A stretch of 64,000 bases of DNA. It comes from Desulfurococcus mucosus DSM 2162. GTDB lineage: Archaea; Thermoproteota; Thermoprotei_A; Sulfolobales; Desulfurococcaceae. The stretch's first letter is position 1. Each line of letters begins with the position of its first letter. The notes below the pieces were generated by a model, which did no database searches, was not told where the DNA came from, and saw only the letters and a list, made by a program, of their open reading frames with translations. The stretch lies in the NCBI RefSeq assembly GCF_000186365.1, contig NC_014961.1:558001-622000 (forward strand), read 5' to 3'. This document shows positions 25,176 through 33,894 of this stretch, in pieces. The translations under genes were made by a program, and so were the position numbers.

Positions 25176-25921
25176 AGGTAGAGGATCATCATGTCGCGGG
25201 CAACCACCGTGTTATAGAAGAACCTTAATCCATCCCTCAATACATCCTCATCACTATATCTGGCACTTATATGGGTTAAGACGAGTGAAGCAGCACCTGC
25301 CTCCAGGGCAGCTGAGGCAGCATCCCTTGTTGTTGAATGATACTCCTCATGGGCCTCGGGACCCATGTCGCTGGTGAAGGTTGATTCATGTATCAATACA
25401 TCGACGCCCCGGCAGTTCTCAACCACGCTACTACACGGCATAGTGTCACCAGTGTAGCAGAGGGTTTTCCCCGCGACGGCTACATGGAAGCCGTAGGCCT
25501 CCACGCCATGGTTCACCGGGTATGCTCTCACAGAGATCTTTTCATCCCTGTAGACCTCGCCATTCGCCAACACCGTGAACTCCACCGGGAACCCGGGTTT
25601 AAGCAGCTTCCTCTCCAGTATGAGCCTAAAGTACTCGTCTAGTTCACGGGGGAGCAGTAGTTTAAGCGGCTCCTTCCTCCCGGTTAAACCCATTGTCTGG
25701 ATTACCCCCGGTAACCCCAAGTAGTGGTCTCCATGGGGATGGGTTACGAATACGGCTTTAACCTTGAGCGGGCTTAACCCGGCTTTAAGCATCTTGGACT
25801 GGCATCCCTCGCCAACATCGAATAAATATATGTTGGAGTCGGCTTTAACCGCTATGCAGGGTAATCCACGTGTAACCGGTACCGCTGCGCCAGTGCCTAG
25901 GAAGAATACTCTAGCATTCAT
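25172..25921 (-). CDS. rnz: Ribonuclease Z
   Basis: Endonuclease that cleaves the 3' trailer of tRNA precursors, creating the end used by the CCA enzyme. Metallo-beta-lactamase fold with the zinc motif THPHGDH (His61, His63, Asp65, His66), GDTMPCSSV for the bridging aspartate, and the C-terminal THISARYSD. At 249 residues it is shorter than typical 300-residue RNase Z; part of the exosite arm that grips tRNA seems reduced, although IQTMGLTGRKEPLKL marks where it begins. Its start overlaps the methylase gene by 11 bases. Confidence 0.88.
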   Translation of the reverse strand: MNARVFFLGTGAAVPVTRGLPCIAVKADSNIYLFDVGEGCQSKMLKAGLSPLKVKAVFVTHPHGDHYLGLPGVIQTMGLTGRKEPLKLLLPRELDEYFRLILERKLLKPGFPVEFTVLANGEVYRDEKISVRAYPVNHGVEAYGFHVAVAGKTLCYTGDTMPCSSVVENCRGVDVLIHESTFTSDMGPEAHEEYHSTTRDAASAALEAGAASLVLTHISARYSDEDVLRDGLRFFYNTVVARDMMILYL

Positions 25922-26921
25922 CCTTTCTCACCACGTATATAGCCCTGGTTAGCCCGCCGTGAACATACTGGTAGTAGCGGGCTATATCCGTGAATCCATG
26001 CCTGCAAAGCAGCCTGCTCACAGCGTCCTCGAGCCACGCCGGCGTCATGAAGCTCATGTAGCTGCCGCTCCTAAGCACATCCCATGCCTTCCCTAAGAAT
26101 GCATCATAGAGGGCTAGCTGGCTCTGTCCATGAGTGCTCGCACCTCTCCCATAGGGTGGGTCGGTGGCTATCGCGTCAACGTTGACTACATTGATGAACG
26201 TGGAGTCGCCTAGAACCGGTATGGCGTTAGCCCTGTAGAACCTAAGGTTCTCTTCCATTCCGTGAGCCAGCCTCCAATCTACCTCGATCCCCACTGCCCT
26301 GATATTCATCGACCACGCCTCCATCAGTATGGTGCCTGTGCCAGCAAAGGGGTCTAGCAGTATACCACCCTCCCTGACCCGGGCAAGGTTTATCAGCAAC
26401 CTTGATACATCAGGGGTTAATGCTATACTCCTCTTGAAGGGCCTGTGGCTCCCTCCCCTGAGCAGCATAGCCTTGGAGTCCTGCTCATATCCCTTAAGCC
26501 CTATGAAGACCAGGCCGTCAGTGAAGATCAAGCGGAGACGCCCTCTCCCAGTGCTCGACGCCTTCAAACCATGTAGGCTTGCAAAATAGGACACGTATCT
26601 TCCAGCCACGCCCTCGCTGACGCCCTTCTTGAGTATTGATGGATGTATCTCCTCGCCCTCCACTAGGCCTGGATCTATTGAGGCAGATGGATTATAGGGG
26701 TTGTCCACACCGAGGAGTAGCCCTGCCTCCTTAATGAAGCCGGCTCTCCACGTTACCTTCTCCTCTATGCCGCTACACGAGTGCCGAACCACGCATAGCA
26801 TCGTGTAGCATTTAATGTCAACACCCCTACACATGTATGTCTCCAGTAGTGCTTTGAGCTCGCCTCTTGCAAGCGACTCGCCGTCTCCTCTAAGCAGGAA
26901 GTAGCTTGTGGAGGACTCCAT
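25911..26921 (-). CDS. tRNA (guanine-N2) methyltransferase, Trm-G10 type
   Basis: A class I SAM methyltransferase with an N-terminal THUMP-type RNA-binding region (about 1-140) and a C-terminal catalytic domain. LLDPFAGTGTILMEA is the SAM loop and ATDPPYGRG the catalytic NPPY-type motif for N2 of guanine. Archaeal homologues (COG1041) methylate G10 of tRNA. It is translationally coupled to rnz, giving a tRNA maturation pair, and follows prs by 17 bases. Confidence 0.88.
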   Translation of the reverse strand: MESSTSYFLLRGDGESLARGELKALLETYMCRGVDIKCYTMLCVVRHSCSGIEEKVTWRAGFIKEAGLLLGVDNPYNPSASIDPGLVEGEEIHPSILKKGVSEGVAGRYVSYFASLHGLKASSTGRGRLRLIFTDGLVFIGLKGYEQDSKAMLLRGGSHRPFKRSIALTPDVSRLLINLARVREGGILLDPFAGTGTILMEAWSMNIRAVGIEVDWRLAHGMEENLRFYRANAIPVLGDSTFINVVNVDAIATDPPYGRGASTHGQSQLALYDAFLGKAWDVLRSGSYMSFMTPAWLEDAVSRLLCRHGFTDIARYYQYVHGGLTRAIYVVRKDEC

Positions 26922-26938
26922 GGGTTTATGCCACGCCT

Positions 26939-27856
26939 CTAGGGTTCGCTGCCAAGGATCTCCTTAACCACCGTTGCAAGCCGGGGCACTACGTCAACGT
27001 ACTCCACCAGCGGGTGATCCACCCTTACCCCAAGCGTGTTTGCCAGGGCTATCCTCCTGACCCCTGCGTCAAGCATCCTGGTCAACGCGTTCCCTACGAG
27101 CAGCCCATGGGAGGTCGCTACATGTATTCTTCTCGCACCCTGCTTCATCAGCATCCTGGAGGCCTCGGCTATCGTTCCCCCGGTGCTCACTATGTCATCC
27201 ACTATTATTACATCTCTGCCAGCCACCCTAAGCTCCCTGGGCGTGTAGCTGACTTCCCCTGTCACCCTATCCCTGGATTTAACCAGGTAGTCGTAGTCCA
27301 CCCCAATACTGTTGGCTGCGAACCTCGCCCTCTCAAGCGCACCCTTGTCCGGTGCCAGGATAACGGGTCTCTCAGCATCACTCATCAAGGTCTTAACCAG
27401 GAGGTCTGACACCATTACGTTGACTATGTAGTCGTTGAGCTGGCTTAACAAGCTACTACTGTGGAAGTCGACTACTACCAGCTTCCTGAAGCCAGCTGCC
27501 TTAAGCGTGTTTACAACTATGAGGGCTGAGACCGGCTCCCCGGGCATGAATACCTTGTCCTGCCTCGAATACGCTAGGTACGGGATGACGGCGAGGTACA
27601 TGGCAGCCTGGCTCCTGGCAAGCGCATCGCCCAGCATGAGCAGCTTGATGAACGCTTGATCCTGCATAGGGTACATTGTCGAGACGACTACAACCTTGGA
27701 GCCCTTGGCTTTCTCCGGCTCACTAATCCTCACATACTGCTCCCCGTCGGGGAAGACTTTTTCAACAACCCCCAGGGTCTCCGCACCTATCTCCCCGGCT
27801 AACCTGTAGCCTTCACCATAGTTCCCGGCTACTATAGCCTTGACCAAGCACGCCAC
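26939..27856 (-). CDS. prs: Ribose-phosphate pyrophosphokinase
   Basis: Makes PRPP from ribose 5-phosphate and ATP, the shared substrate of the pyrE and purine PRTase enzymes near 5 kb. Length is 305 residues. Motifs: FPDGEQYVRI (35-44), the ATP-binding PYLAYSRQDK (92-101), and the PRPP loop DVIIVDDIVSTGGT (215-228). The frame opens with GTG at 27856, but TTG at 27847 with GGTGG upstream is also possible. It heads the prs-trmG10-rnz operon on the minus strand. Confidence 0.95.
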   Translation of the reverse strand: MACLVKAIVAGNYGEGYRLAGEIGAETLGVVEKVFPDGEQYVRISEPEKAKGSKVVVVSTMYPMQDQAFIKLLMLGDALARSQAAMYLAVIPYLAYSRQDKVFMPGEPVSALIVVNTLKAAGFRKLVVVDFHSSSLLSQLNDYIVNVMVSDLLVKTLMSDAERPVILAPDKGALERARFAANSIGVDYDYLVKSRDRVTGEVSYTPRELRVAGRDVIIVDDIVSTGGTIAEASRMLMKQGARRIHVATSHGLLVGNALTRMLDAGVRRIALANTLGVRVDHPLVEYVDVVPRLATVVKEILGSEP

Positions 27857-27902
27857 CCATGCGTTATTAATAGGAGGGTTAAACTAATTTATTTAAGCAG
27901 GG

Positions 27903-28988
27903 TTGGGGAACGTGAAGTTCTCAATAGACATGCCAGGGGTCAGGGAAGCTGATTTCTGGGAGCCCCTTGGAGATGGAAGGGTGAGGTGTAATCTCTGCCA
28001 CAGGAGATGCATCATAGTGCCGGGGGCTTATGGTGCATGCGGCGTTAGATACAACCACGAGGGCAAGCTCTACACGCTTGTCTACGGGTTGCTGACGGCT
28101 GCAAACCCGGATCCAATAGAGAAGAAGCCCTTGATGCATTTCAACCCGGGCTCCTGCGCGTTCTCCATCTCGACAGCTGGATGCAACTTCTACTGCAGGT
28201 TCTGTCAGAACTGGGTGCTCAGCCAGTCGAGGAGGAACGGCATGTTTGGCAAGCCCTATGAGCCATGGGAGGTAGTCGAGGAAGCAGTAGGCAGTGGATG
28301 CCAGGGGATAAGCTACACGTATAACGAGCCCACGGTATTCTACGAGTTCATGTATGATGTAGCCAAGCTAGCCAAGGAGAAGGGCTTGTACAACACGATG
28401 GTTACAAACGGGTATATGACGCCGGAGGCAATTGGGAAGCTCGGCGGGCTAATTGATGCCGCAACCGTGGACTTTAAGGCATCGGGGAACAAAGACTTCT
28501 ACAGGAGATACATGGGGGTACCCGACCCCTCCCCAATATATGAGAGCCTCATCGAGATGAAGAAGCAGGGATGGTGGATAGAGGTAACAAACCTCATCGT
28601 GCCGAGAGTAGGCGACAGGATTGAGGACACTGTGAAGCTGGCTGAGTGGATTGCCTCAAACCTAGGGGATGAGACACCCTTCCACCTGCTGAGGTTCCAT
28701 CCAGACTACCTGATGCTAGATGTCCCGGCTACACCTGTTGAAACCCTTGAGAAGCATGCTGAGGCAGCTAGGAGAGCCGGGTTGAAGCACGTGTACATTG
28801 GGAATGTATGGGGGCATCCACTTGAGAACACTTACTGTCCCAAATGCGGTAGCCTAGTGGTTGAGAGAAGAGGCTTCTACATAGTTGACTGGAGGCTCAG
28901 GGAGGGATTTAAATGCCCTGTATGCGGGTATAGATTGAATTTCGCCGGGAGACCTCATAGATCCCGTGGTTTATTCATGTATTGGTGA
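27903..28988 (+). CDS. AmmeMemoRadiSam-type radical SAM protein
   Basis: Radical SAM enzyme of the COG1180 group related to pyruvate formate-lyase activases. The cluster motif is CNFYCRFC (Cys94, Cys98, Cys101). An extra N-terminal cysteine set (Cys29, Cys32, Cys36, Cys46) and a C-terminal zinc ribbon (CPKC...CPVC) are typical of the AmmeMemoRadiSam subgroup. The AMMECR1 and Memo partners are not in this window. The reaction is not established. The start is uncertain: TTG 27903, GTG 27912 and ATG 27930 are all in frame. It is followed directly by the GPN GTPase gene. Confidence 0.88.
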   Translation: MGNVKFSIDMPGVREADFWEPLGDGRVRCNLCHRRCIIVPGAYGACGVRYNHEGKLYTLVYGLLTAANPDPIEKKPLMHFNPGSCAFSISTAGCNFYCRFCQNWVLSQSRRNGMFGKPYEPWEVVEEAVGSGCQGISYTYNEPTVFYEFMYDVAKLAKEKGLYNTMVTNGYMTPEAIGKLGGLIDAATVDFKASGNKDFYRRYMGVPDPSPIYESLIEMKKQGWWIEVTNLIVPRVGDRIEDTVKLAEWIASNLGDETPFHLLRFHPDYLMLDVPATPVETLEKHAEAARRAGLKHVYIGNVWGHPLENTYCPKCGSLVVERRGFYIVDWRLREGFKCPVCGYRLNFAGRPHRSRGLFMYW

Positions 28989-28993
28989 GCCCC

Positions 28994-29779
28994 ATGCCCT
29001 ACTTCATAATAGTTCTCGGAACAGCTGGAAGCGGTAAAACCTCTCTAACCAGCATGCTGCACACATACCTTGTCTCACACCAGCTTGACGCAGCGATAGT
29101 GAACCTTGACCCGGCTGTTGAAGAACTACCATATGACCCAGACATCGATGTCCGAGACTACGTGGATGCGAGGGATGTCATGAGGAGAAGGGGCCTGGGA
29201 CCCAATGGAGCGTTAATAGCCTCCATAGACATGCTGCTGGCCAACATACAGGAGATCCAGGATCTAGTGTGGAGCATGAAGGCCAACTACATCCTGATTG
29301 ATACACCGGGGCAAATGGAGCTCTTCGCGTTCAGGGACACTGGTTCAATAGTGCTTAAATCCATAGTGGGCGATGCGAAAGCCGTGGCATTATACCTCAT
29401 AGACTCCACCTACGCCTCCAGGAGCTCCAACATCTTTTCAGCACTACTCCTAGCTGCGTCAACGCATGCCAGGCTAGGCTACCCCCAGGTCAACGTGCTC
29501 ACCAAGGTGGACCTCCTCAGCGAGGAGGCTATGGGGAAGTTGACGGGGCTCCTAGATGACCCAGACACGCTTAGCGTGGAGATAGCTAGCGAGAAGCAGG
29601 CCAGCCTCGTATGGGATGAAGAAGAGATCTCATCCATCCTCGAGAAGCTACTAGTATTCGACATAGTTCCTGTTTCAAACACCCTTGGCGAGGGATTCGA
29701 CTCCCTCTACGCTGCAATACAAAGGGTGCTTGCAGGAGGCGAAGACTACTTTACCGAGGAACCAAACCCTGTCCTATAG
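28994..29779 (+). CDS. GPN-loop GTPase
   Basis: A 261-residue P-loop GTPase of the GPN/XAB1 family: P-loop GTAGSGKT near the N-terminus, the defining Gly-Pro-Asn insertion in GLGPNGALIAS (about 70-80), DTPGQMELF, and LTKVDLL for guanine binding. Eukaryotic homologues assemble RNA polymerase II; the archaeal protein is a homodimer of unclear function. The ATG at 28994 has GGTGAG just upstream, and the frame is open from 28982 within the radical SAM gene end, so the two are coupled. Confidence 0.92.
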   Translation: MPYFIIVLGTAGSGKTSLTSMLHTYLVSHQLDAAIVNLDPAVEELPYDPDIDVRDYVDARDVMRRRGLGPNGALIASIDMLLANIQEIQDLVWSMKANYILIDTPGQMELFAFRDTGSIVLKSIVGDAKAVALYLIDSTYASRSSNIFSALLLAASTHARLGYPQVNVLTKVDLLSEEAMGKLTGLLDDPDTLSVEIASEKQASLVWDEEEISSILEKLLVFDIVPVSNTLGEGFDSLYAAIQRVLAGGEDYFTEEPNPVL

Positions 29780-30346
29780 GGCCTCCCTGCACCTGTCCTC
29801 CAACAGCTTCAGCACGTTGGCCAGGTCGCTGTGCGAGGCCACCCTGTGGAATTCTACTCCAGCCCTTGCCGATGCATCTTCATCGTAGACTGTGTCGCCA
29901 ATGAAAACTATGTCACCATACCTCGCCTTGAGATACCTTAACTGCTCAACCCTGTCGATAGAGTAATCCCGTGTAACAGCCTCAGTGATATACCCGGCTA
30001 AGCCGAGCTTCTCGATAACGGGTTTCAACGTCTCCATGCTTCTATGCGTGGCTATAACTATCCTGAAGCCCTCGGCGGCCAGCCTCCGTAATCCCTCAAT
30101 GTTTCCACGTAAAGCCTCGGGATCCAGTAATGCGATCGTTCTCAACTCTTCTTCCTCCACTATCCTCCACGCCTTCTGCTTCTCCTCATCACTCAAGGGC
30201 AGCCGTGACAGGGAGAGCCCAAGCGGCTTTAGCTCGTGGCTCACTCCAAGCTCCCTTCTAATTCTTTCCCTGAGGCCCTCGAAGTCCACTAAGCTGGGTA
30301 TCAGCGTGCCGTCTACATCGACCACTATTGTCCGCACGCACCTCAT
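29774..30346 (-). CDS. HAD-superfamily hydrolase
   Basis: A 190-residue phosphatase-like protein. The nucleophile motif is VVDVDGTLIP (8-17), motif II the Thr in VIATHRS (about 106-112), and motif III/IV IVFIGDTVYDEDA (about 145-157). The cap is helical (C1 type). Substrate unknown; phosphoglycolate- or pyrimidine-nucleotidase-like activities are typical of such small forms. It overlaps the asparaginase-type gene upstream by 4 bases (ATGA). Confidence 0.87.
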   Translation of the reverse strand: MRCVRTIVVDVDGTLIPSLVDFEGLRERIRRELGVSHELKPLGLSLSRLPLSDEEKQKAWRIVEEEELRTIALLDPEALRGNIEGLRRLAAEGFRIVIATHRSMETLKPVIEKLGLAGYITEAVTRDYSIDRVEQLRYLKARYGDIVFIGDTVYDEDASARAGVEFHRVASHSDLANVLKLLEDRCREAL

Positions 30347-31326
30347 AGTACCCTCATCTTTTCAGGGTGCTGTGAAGCCACGTATACATCCCTGCCATCC
30401 CTAGTGTAGCCTACCAGCATGCCCTCCGTGTTGTAAGCGTAGAAGATGTTACCCTCCCTGTCGACACCTATGAAGCCGAGTGCGTCGAGCCCTACTGAGG
30501 CGTTGACGTGGCTCATAACCTTCCCTAGGGCTTCACGCAGGCCCACACCATTGGATACCTCTATATCGAGCCTCAGACACGGCATGGTTCTAATAATGTA
30601 TTCACCGATACCCGTGGCACTGCACGCTGTATTAGTGGACGCGTAGAAGCCTGCACCCGGTACAGGGGTGTCGCCGACTCTCCCAGGGAGCTTTAATGTA
30701 ACACCCCCCGTGCTCGTGGCGGCTGCGAGAACCCCTTTATCGTCGACGGCTACAGCGCCAACAGTGTCGAAGACGCTGACTAGCTCCTTTAACATCTGAT
30801 AGTACACGCTACTATGCAGGGATGCGAACTCATATATCTTCTTATAGTACTCCTGCTTCAGCTCACCGCCGAGGAGCCTCCTCACAGCCTGGATATACCT
30901 GTCAACAACGTGCTGAGGCGGGGGTGGGAGAGGCGGAAGACCCTTGAGTAGGGCTAGCCTGTCAGCGTCCTCGCCTGCTAGCAGTATATGAGGGGTTTCC
31001 TCAGCCACGATCTTGGCCAGAAGGATCGGGTTACGCGTAGCCTTCACTGCTGCGACAGCTCCCATGAGCCCTGTCGAAGTCATTAATCCGGCGTCAAGGC
31101 TCCTCTCACCCAGCAGGTTGAGTGTTGAACCATAGCCTGCATTCAAGACACCTGAGTCCTCCATGCATCTCACAGCTTCGACAACGGCTTTCAACGCGTT
31201 ATTCGACTCATCTAGGAGTCTCCATGCAAGCCTAGTGCACTCTCCTACAGCCTCCTCAGCTCTTCCCCTAACCGATTCATCTCTCCAACTACCTGCTCCC
31301 CCGTGGAGTACAAGGGCTTTAACCAT
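30343..31326 (-). CDS. Plant-type asparaginase / isoaspartyl peptidase
   Basis: N-terminal nucleophile hydrolase that self-cleaves ahead of its catalytic threonine and hydrolyses asparagine or isoaspartyl peptides. The N-terminal LHGGAG (7-12), GYGSTLN (65-71), the cleavage site DTVGAVAVD with Thr188, and GDTPVPGAGFYA and CSATGIGE in the beta subunit are all present. I use the ATG at 31326, which has GGTGGGAG upstream and starts the conserved domain; the frame is open to 31437. The cleavage linker is short but carries a PPLPPPP run (131-137). Confidence 0.92.
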   Translation of the reverse strand: MVKALVLHGGAGSWRDESVRGRAEEAVGECTRLAWRLLDESNNALKAVVEAVRCMEDSGVLNAGYGSTLNLLGERSLDAGLMTSTGLMGAVAAVKATRNPILLAKIVAEETPHILLAGEDADRLALLKGLPPLPPPPQHVVDRYIQAVRRLLGGELKQEYYKKIYEFASLHSSVYYQMLKELVSVFDTVGAVAVDDKGVLAAATSTGGVTLKLPGRVGDTPVPGAGFYASTNTACSATGIGEYIIRTMPCLRLDIEVSNGVGLREALGKVMSHVNASVGLDALGFIGVDREGNIFYAYNTEGMLVGYTRDGRDVYVASQHPEKMRVL

Positions 31327-31504
31327 GGCTCCCACCGGCTCCTCACTATTTGGTGACCGGCTTAAAACCATGCGGCAACACTCTCCTCCCACCACGAGGG
31401 TTACCGATAGCTTGGGGCGAATAGAACATGCTGTCATGGGCTATTAAAGCCCCTTCACTCATAGTGGTGTTCGTGTGCACTCATCACATGTATAGGGGAG
31501 CTGT

Positions 31505-32824
31505 ATGAGCGGCCAGCCGACGCAGGATGCTACGGGTGGGCATGACGAGCTCTCTCAGTTTGTCTCCTCACTGGTTTTCGAGAGGGAGGGCTACGTTCTT
31601 CACGTCTTACCAGGCTTCTTCACGGTTGCAGCAGTCCTCGTGCTTCTCTACAATGTCAACATGGTGCTTAAAGTACTCGATGCCAGCGGTGTCTACTCTT
31701 CTTTCACCATTTTCCTCCTAGCCTACCTGATCTCGTCCACCGTGTCAACGTATCGCCTTCTCCGAATAGTTAAGAAGCACCTCTACGAGAGCAGTGTGGC
31801 AACATACTACTTTACTCGTGGAAGAGACCTCAGGGGCGCATTGCTTTACACGCGTAACGCTGTGACATCCTCAATGCTTCCATCCCCTGTAACAGGGGCC
31901 CTAGTAGCGTTCTTCACAGGTGCATACCCCGTGCTCTTAGTCTTCGTGGAGAAGGCCTTGAGGAACCATGTGGTTGAAGAAGAGAGCGTCCTTCTAGGTG
32001 GTTCACGAAGCAAGAGGTATACTGTGGTTGAAGTCGTCCTCGATCTCGCACTGGTGGTTGCATCGCTGGGCCTCTACACCTCTTACATGGCGTACAGGGT
32101 GGTGAAAGACTACAATAGGCATGTGTCAACGATACATGGCAGTCACCCTAATCCACCCGTCCCATCTACTCCACCGGGCTTGGGAAGCGATGAGTCTGTG
32201 TCCCGCGTGGTTGGAGCAATGCTTATAACGGTTGGCTTACTCTGGTTATCCTCGTACATGGGTGTCCCATATAGCTTCGCCTCCAATATATCTCTTGGAC
32301 TAGCTTGGTTCGCATTGAATAAGGCATTGGAGGCCCGCAGGTATCCACTAGTGCTCGCAGTGAACATTGCATTAGTCTACGCGTTAATCGCCACCGGGCT
32401 GGTGGCAGGCGTGGCAGGATACCCTGTGTACGCTGAGCTGCTCGGCGCTCAGGCTAGGAATATAGGAGAAACCTTAGCCTCCATGGAGTTACCAATGCTA
32501 ACCATGACGATATTCTTGAATAACCTGGCTGTCTCAGCAGCATCCATAGTGCCCTTTGGATCCGTGATCCTGTCTTCAGGCGTCTGTAACGCTGGATTAG
32601 TGATAGGGGTTGTTGTCTACGGGTTGCCGCTGGAAGAGGCTTTGAGAATCATATCAGTGCTCACCTATCCATACGCTATCGTGGAGATGCTTGCATACGC
32701 CGTGTTAGCGTCCTCGGTGACCAGGATCCATGAAGCAAGGAGGTACCTTGCAGTGGTGTCGGCGGGAATACTCTTACTCCTACTGGCTGCATACCTTGAG
32801 GCTTCAACGATCAAGACTATCTAA
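31505..32824 (+). CDS. Polytopic membrane protein with C-terminal SpoIIM-like domain
   Basis: A 439-residue protein with about ten hydrophobic segments. The N-terminal half (segments near 35-60, 65-85, 125-145, 175-195) is unfamiliar and includes a Pro-rich cytoplasmic or extracellular loop (PNPPVPSTPPGLG, about 217-229). The C-terminal ~200 residues resemble the SpoIIM/DUF95 family: NNLAVSAASIVPFG, a glycine-rich helix, then LTYPYAIVEMLAYAV where others have a PHG...E motif. Fusion of an extra membrane module ahead of SpoIIM is unusual. Function unknown. The TTG/ATG region is clear: ATG at 31505 preceded by AGGGGAGC. Confidence 0.72.
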   Translation: MSGQPTQDATGGHDELSQFVSSLVFEREGYVLHVLPGFFTVAAVLVLLYNVNMVLKVLDASGVYSSFTIFLLAYLISSTVSTYRLLRIVKKHLYESSVATYYFTRGRDLRGALLYTRNAVTSSMLPSPVTGALVAFFTGAYPVLLVFVEKALRNHVVEEESVLLGGSRSKRYTVVEVVLDLALVVASLGLYTSYMAYRVVKDYNRHVSTIHGSHPNPPVPSTPPGLGSDESVSRVVGAMLITVGLLWLSSYMGVPYSFASNISLGLAWFALNKALEARRYPLVLAVNIALVYALIATGLVAGVAGYPVYAELLGAQARNIGETLASMELPMLTMTIFLNNLAVSAASIVPFGSVILSSGVCNAGLVIGVVVYGLPLEEALRIISVLTYPYAIVEMLAYAVLASSVTRIHEARRYLAVVSAGILLLLLAAYLEASTIKTI

Positions 32825-32895
32825 CTGTGCAACAGCCGTTTATCCCTATAGGCCCCCACTATTTCAGGGTTGGCTACCTCTAGGATCCTCCTTAG

Positions 32896-33894
32896 CTAAC
32901 CCTGATGAAAGCTCCTGCCCTGCGCTTCCAGTAGCTCAGGGGGTGGTTCCACCGCGATTGCGAGAGCCCCGTAGAGGCCGACATCATCCCCTAGGCTTGT
33001 TGGCTGTATGATAGGTGGCCTGGTTACAATCTCCTTGAGCACTCTCCTCTTCACAGGCTTCAGCAGGATGTCAGCATTGTTCAGGAAGACGCCGCCGCCT
33101 ATGATTACGAGCTCTGGGTCATACACGTTTATGGCCGATGCCAGTCCCGCTGCCGTGGCCCTTATATAGTGCCCTACAACATCTGCTGCGAGGGGATCAC
33201 CGGCCCTATAGAGTGAAAACACGTCTACGCTGGTCACCTGGATCCCGCTCCTAAGCCTTTCAGCAAGCACGCTTCCCCTGTAGAGACCTGGGTTCTTCTC
33301 GAGGAGCCAGAGTGCCACCCTAGGCAAGTTGCCTCCCCCAGCGTAGGCCTCCCAGTGACCGTAGCCGCCGCACCCACACCTGAGGTCTGAGTCGTAGTCT
33401 ACAACTATGTGCCCTATTTCATGTGCATTGCCTTGCTTTCCTAGGAGCAAGTGGTTGTCGACTACTACTCCTCCGCCGACGCCCGTGCTTAGTGTTACAT
33501 ATAGCAGGTTTCTAACGTGTCTCCCAGCGCCAAAATGCTTCTCCCCCCATGCACCGGCCACAGCGTCGTTGACAACATATACTTTTACACCGAGCATCCT
33601 GCTCAACGGCTCCAGGAGCTCTATTTCCTCGAAGGGGAGGTTCGGGGTTTTGACAACTCTACCCCTCTCCAGGTCGAGAGGACCTATCGAGGCAACCCCC
33701 ACGGCCTCTATGCTCCCTAATTCCTCCCTCCATTTCTCAATGGTCTTGGAGACTATTGCCTCGGCTATAGTCCTGCTGTCACCGGTTCTCGGCGTGGAAA
33801 AAACCACCTTGTCAAGTATCCTGCTCCCGTCGCATAAAGCTATCCTAGTCTTCGACGCCCCTATATCCACGGCTATGTATCTAGGTTGTCCCAA
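32896..33894 (-). CDS. ROK-family sugar kinase (glucokinase-like)
   Basis: Sugar kinase of 332 residues with the ROK zinc/structural signature CGCGGYGHWE, a HEIGH motif, N-terminal phosphate loop AVDIGASKTRIAL, and STGVGGGVVV. Crenarchaeal homologues are ATP-dependent gluco/hexokinases acting at the entry of glycolysis; specificity here is inferred. The long frame to 33975 overlaps metG; the TTG at 33894 (14 bases into the end of metG) has GGGAG at good spacing and begins just before the conserved domain. It is coupled to metG. Confidence 0.88.
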   Translation of the reverse strand: MGQPRYIAVDIGASKTRIALCDGSRILDKVVFSTPRTGDSRTIAEAIVSKTIEKWREELGSIEAVGVASIGPLDLERGRVVKTPNLPFEEIELLEPLSRMLGVKVYVVNDAVAGAWGEKHFGAGRHVRNLLYVTLSTGVGGGVVVDNHLLLGKQGNAHEIGHIVVDYDSDLRCGCGGYGHWEAYAGGGNLPRVALWLLEKNPGLYRGSVLAERLRSGIQVTSVDVFSLYRAGDPLAADVVGHYIRATAAGLASAINVYDPELVIIGGGVFLNNADILLKPVKRRVLKEIVTRPPIIQPTSLGDDVGLYGALAIAVEPPPELLEAQGRSFHQG

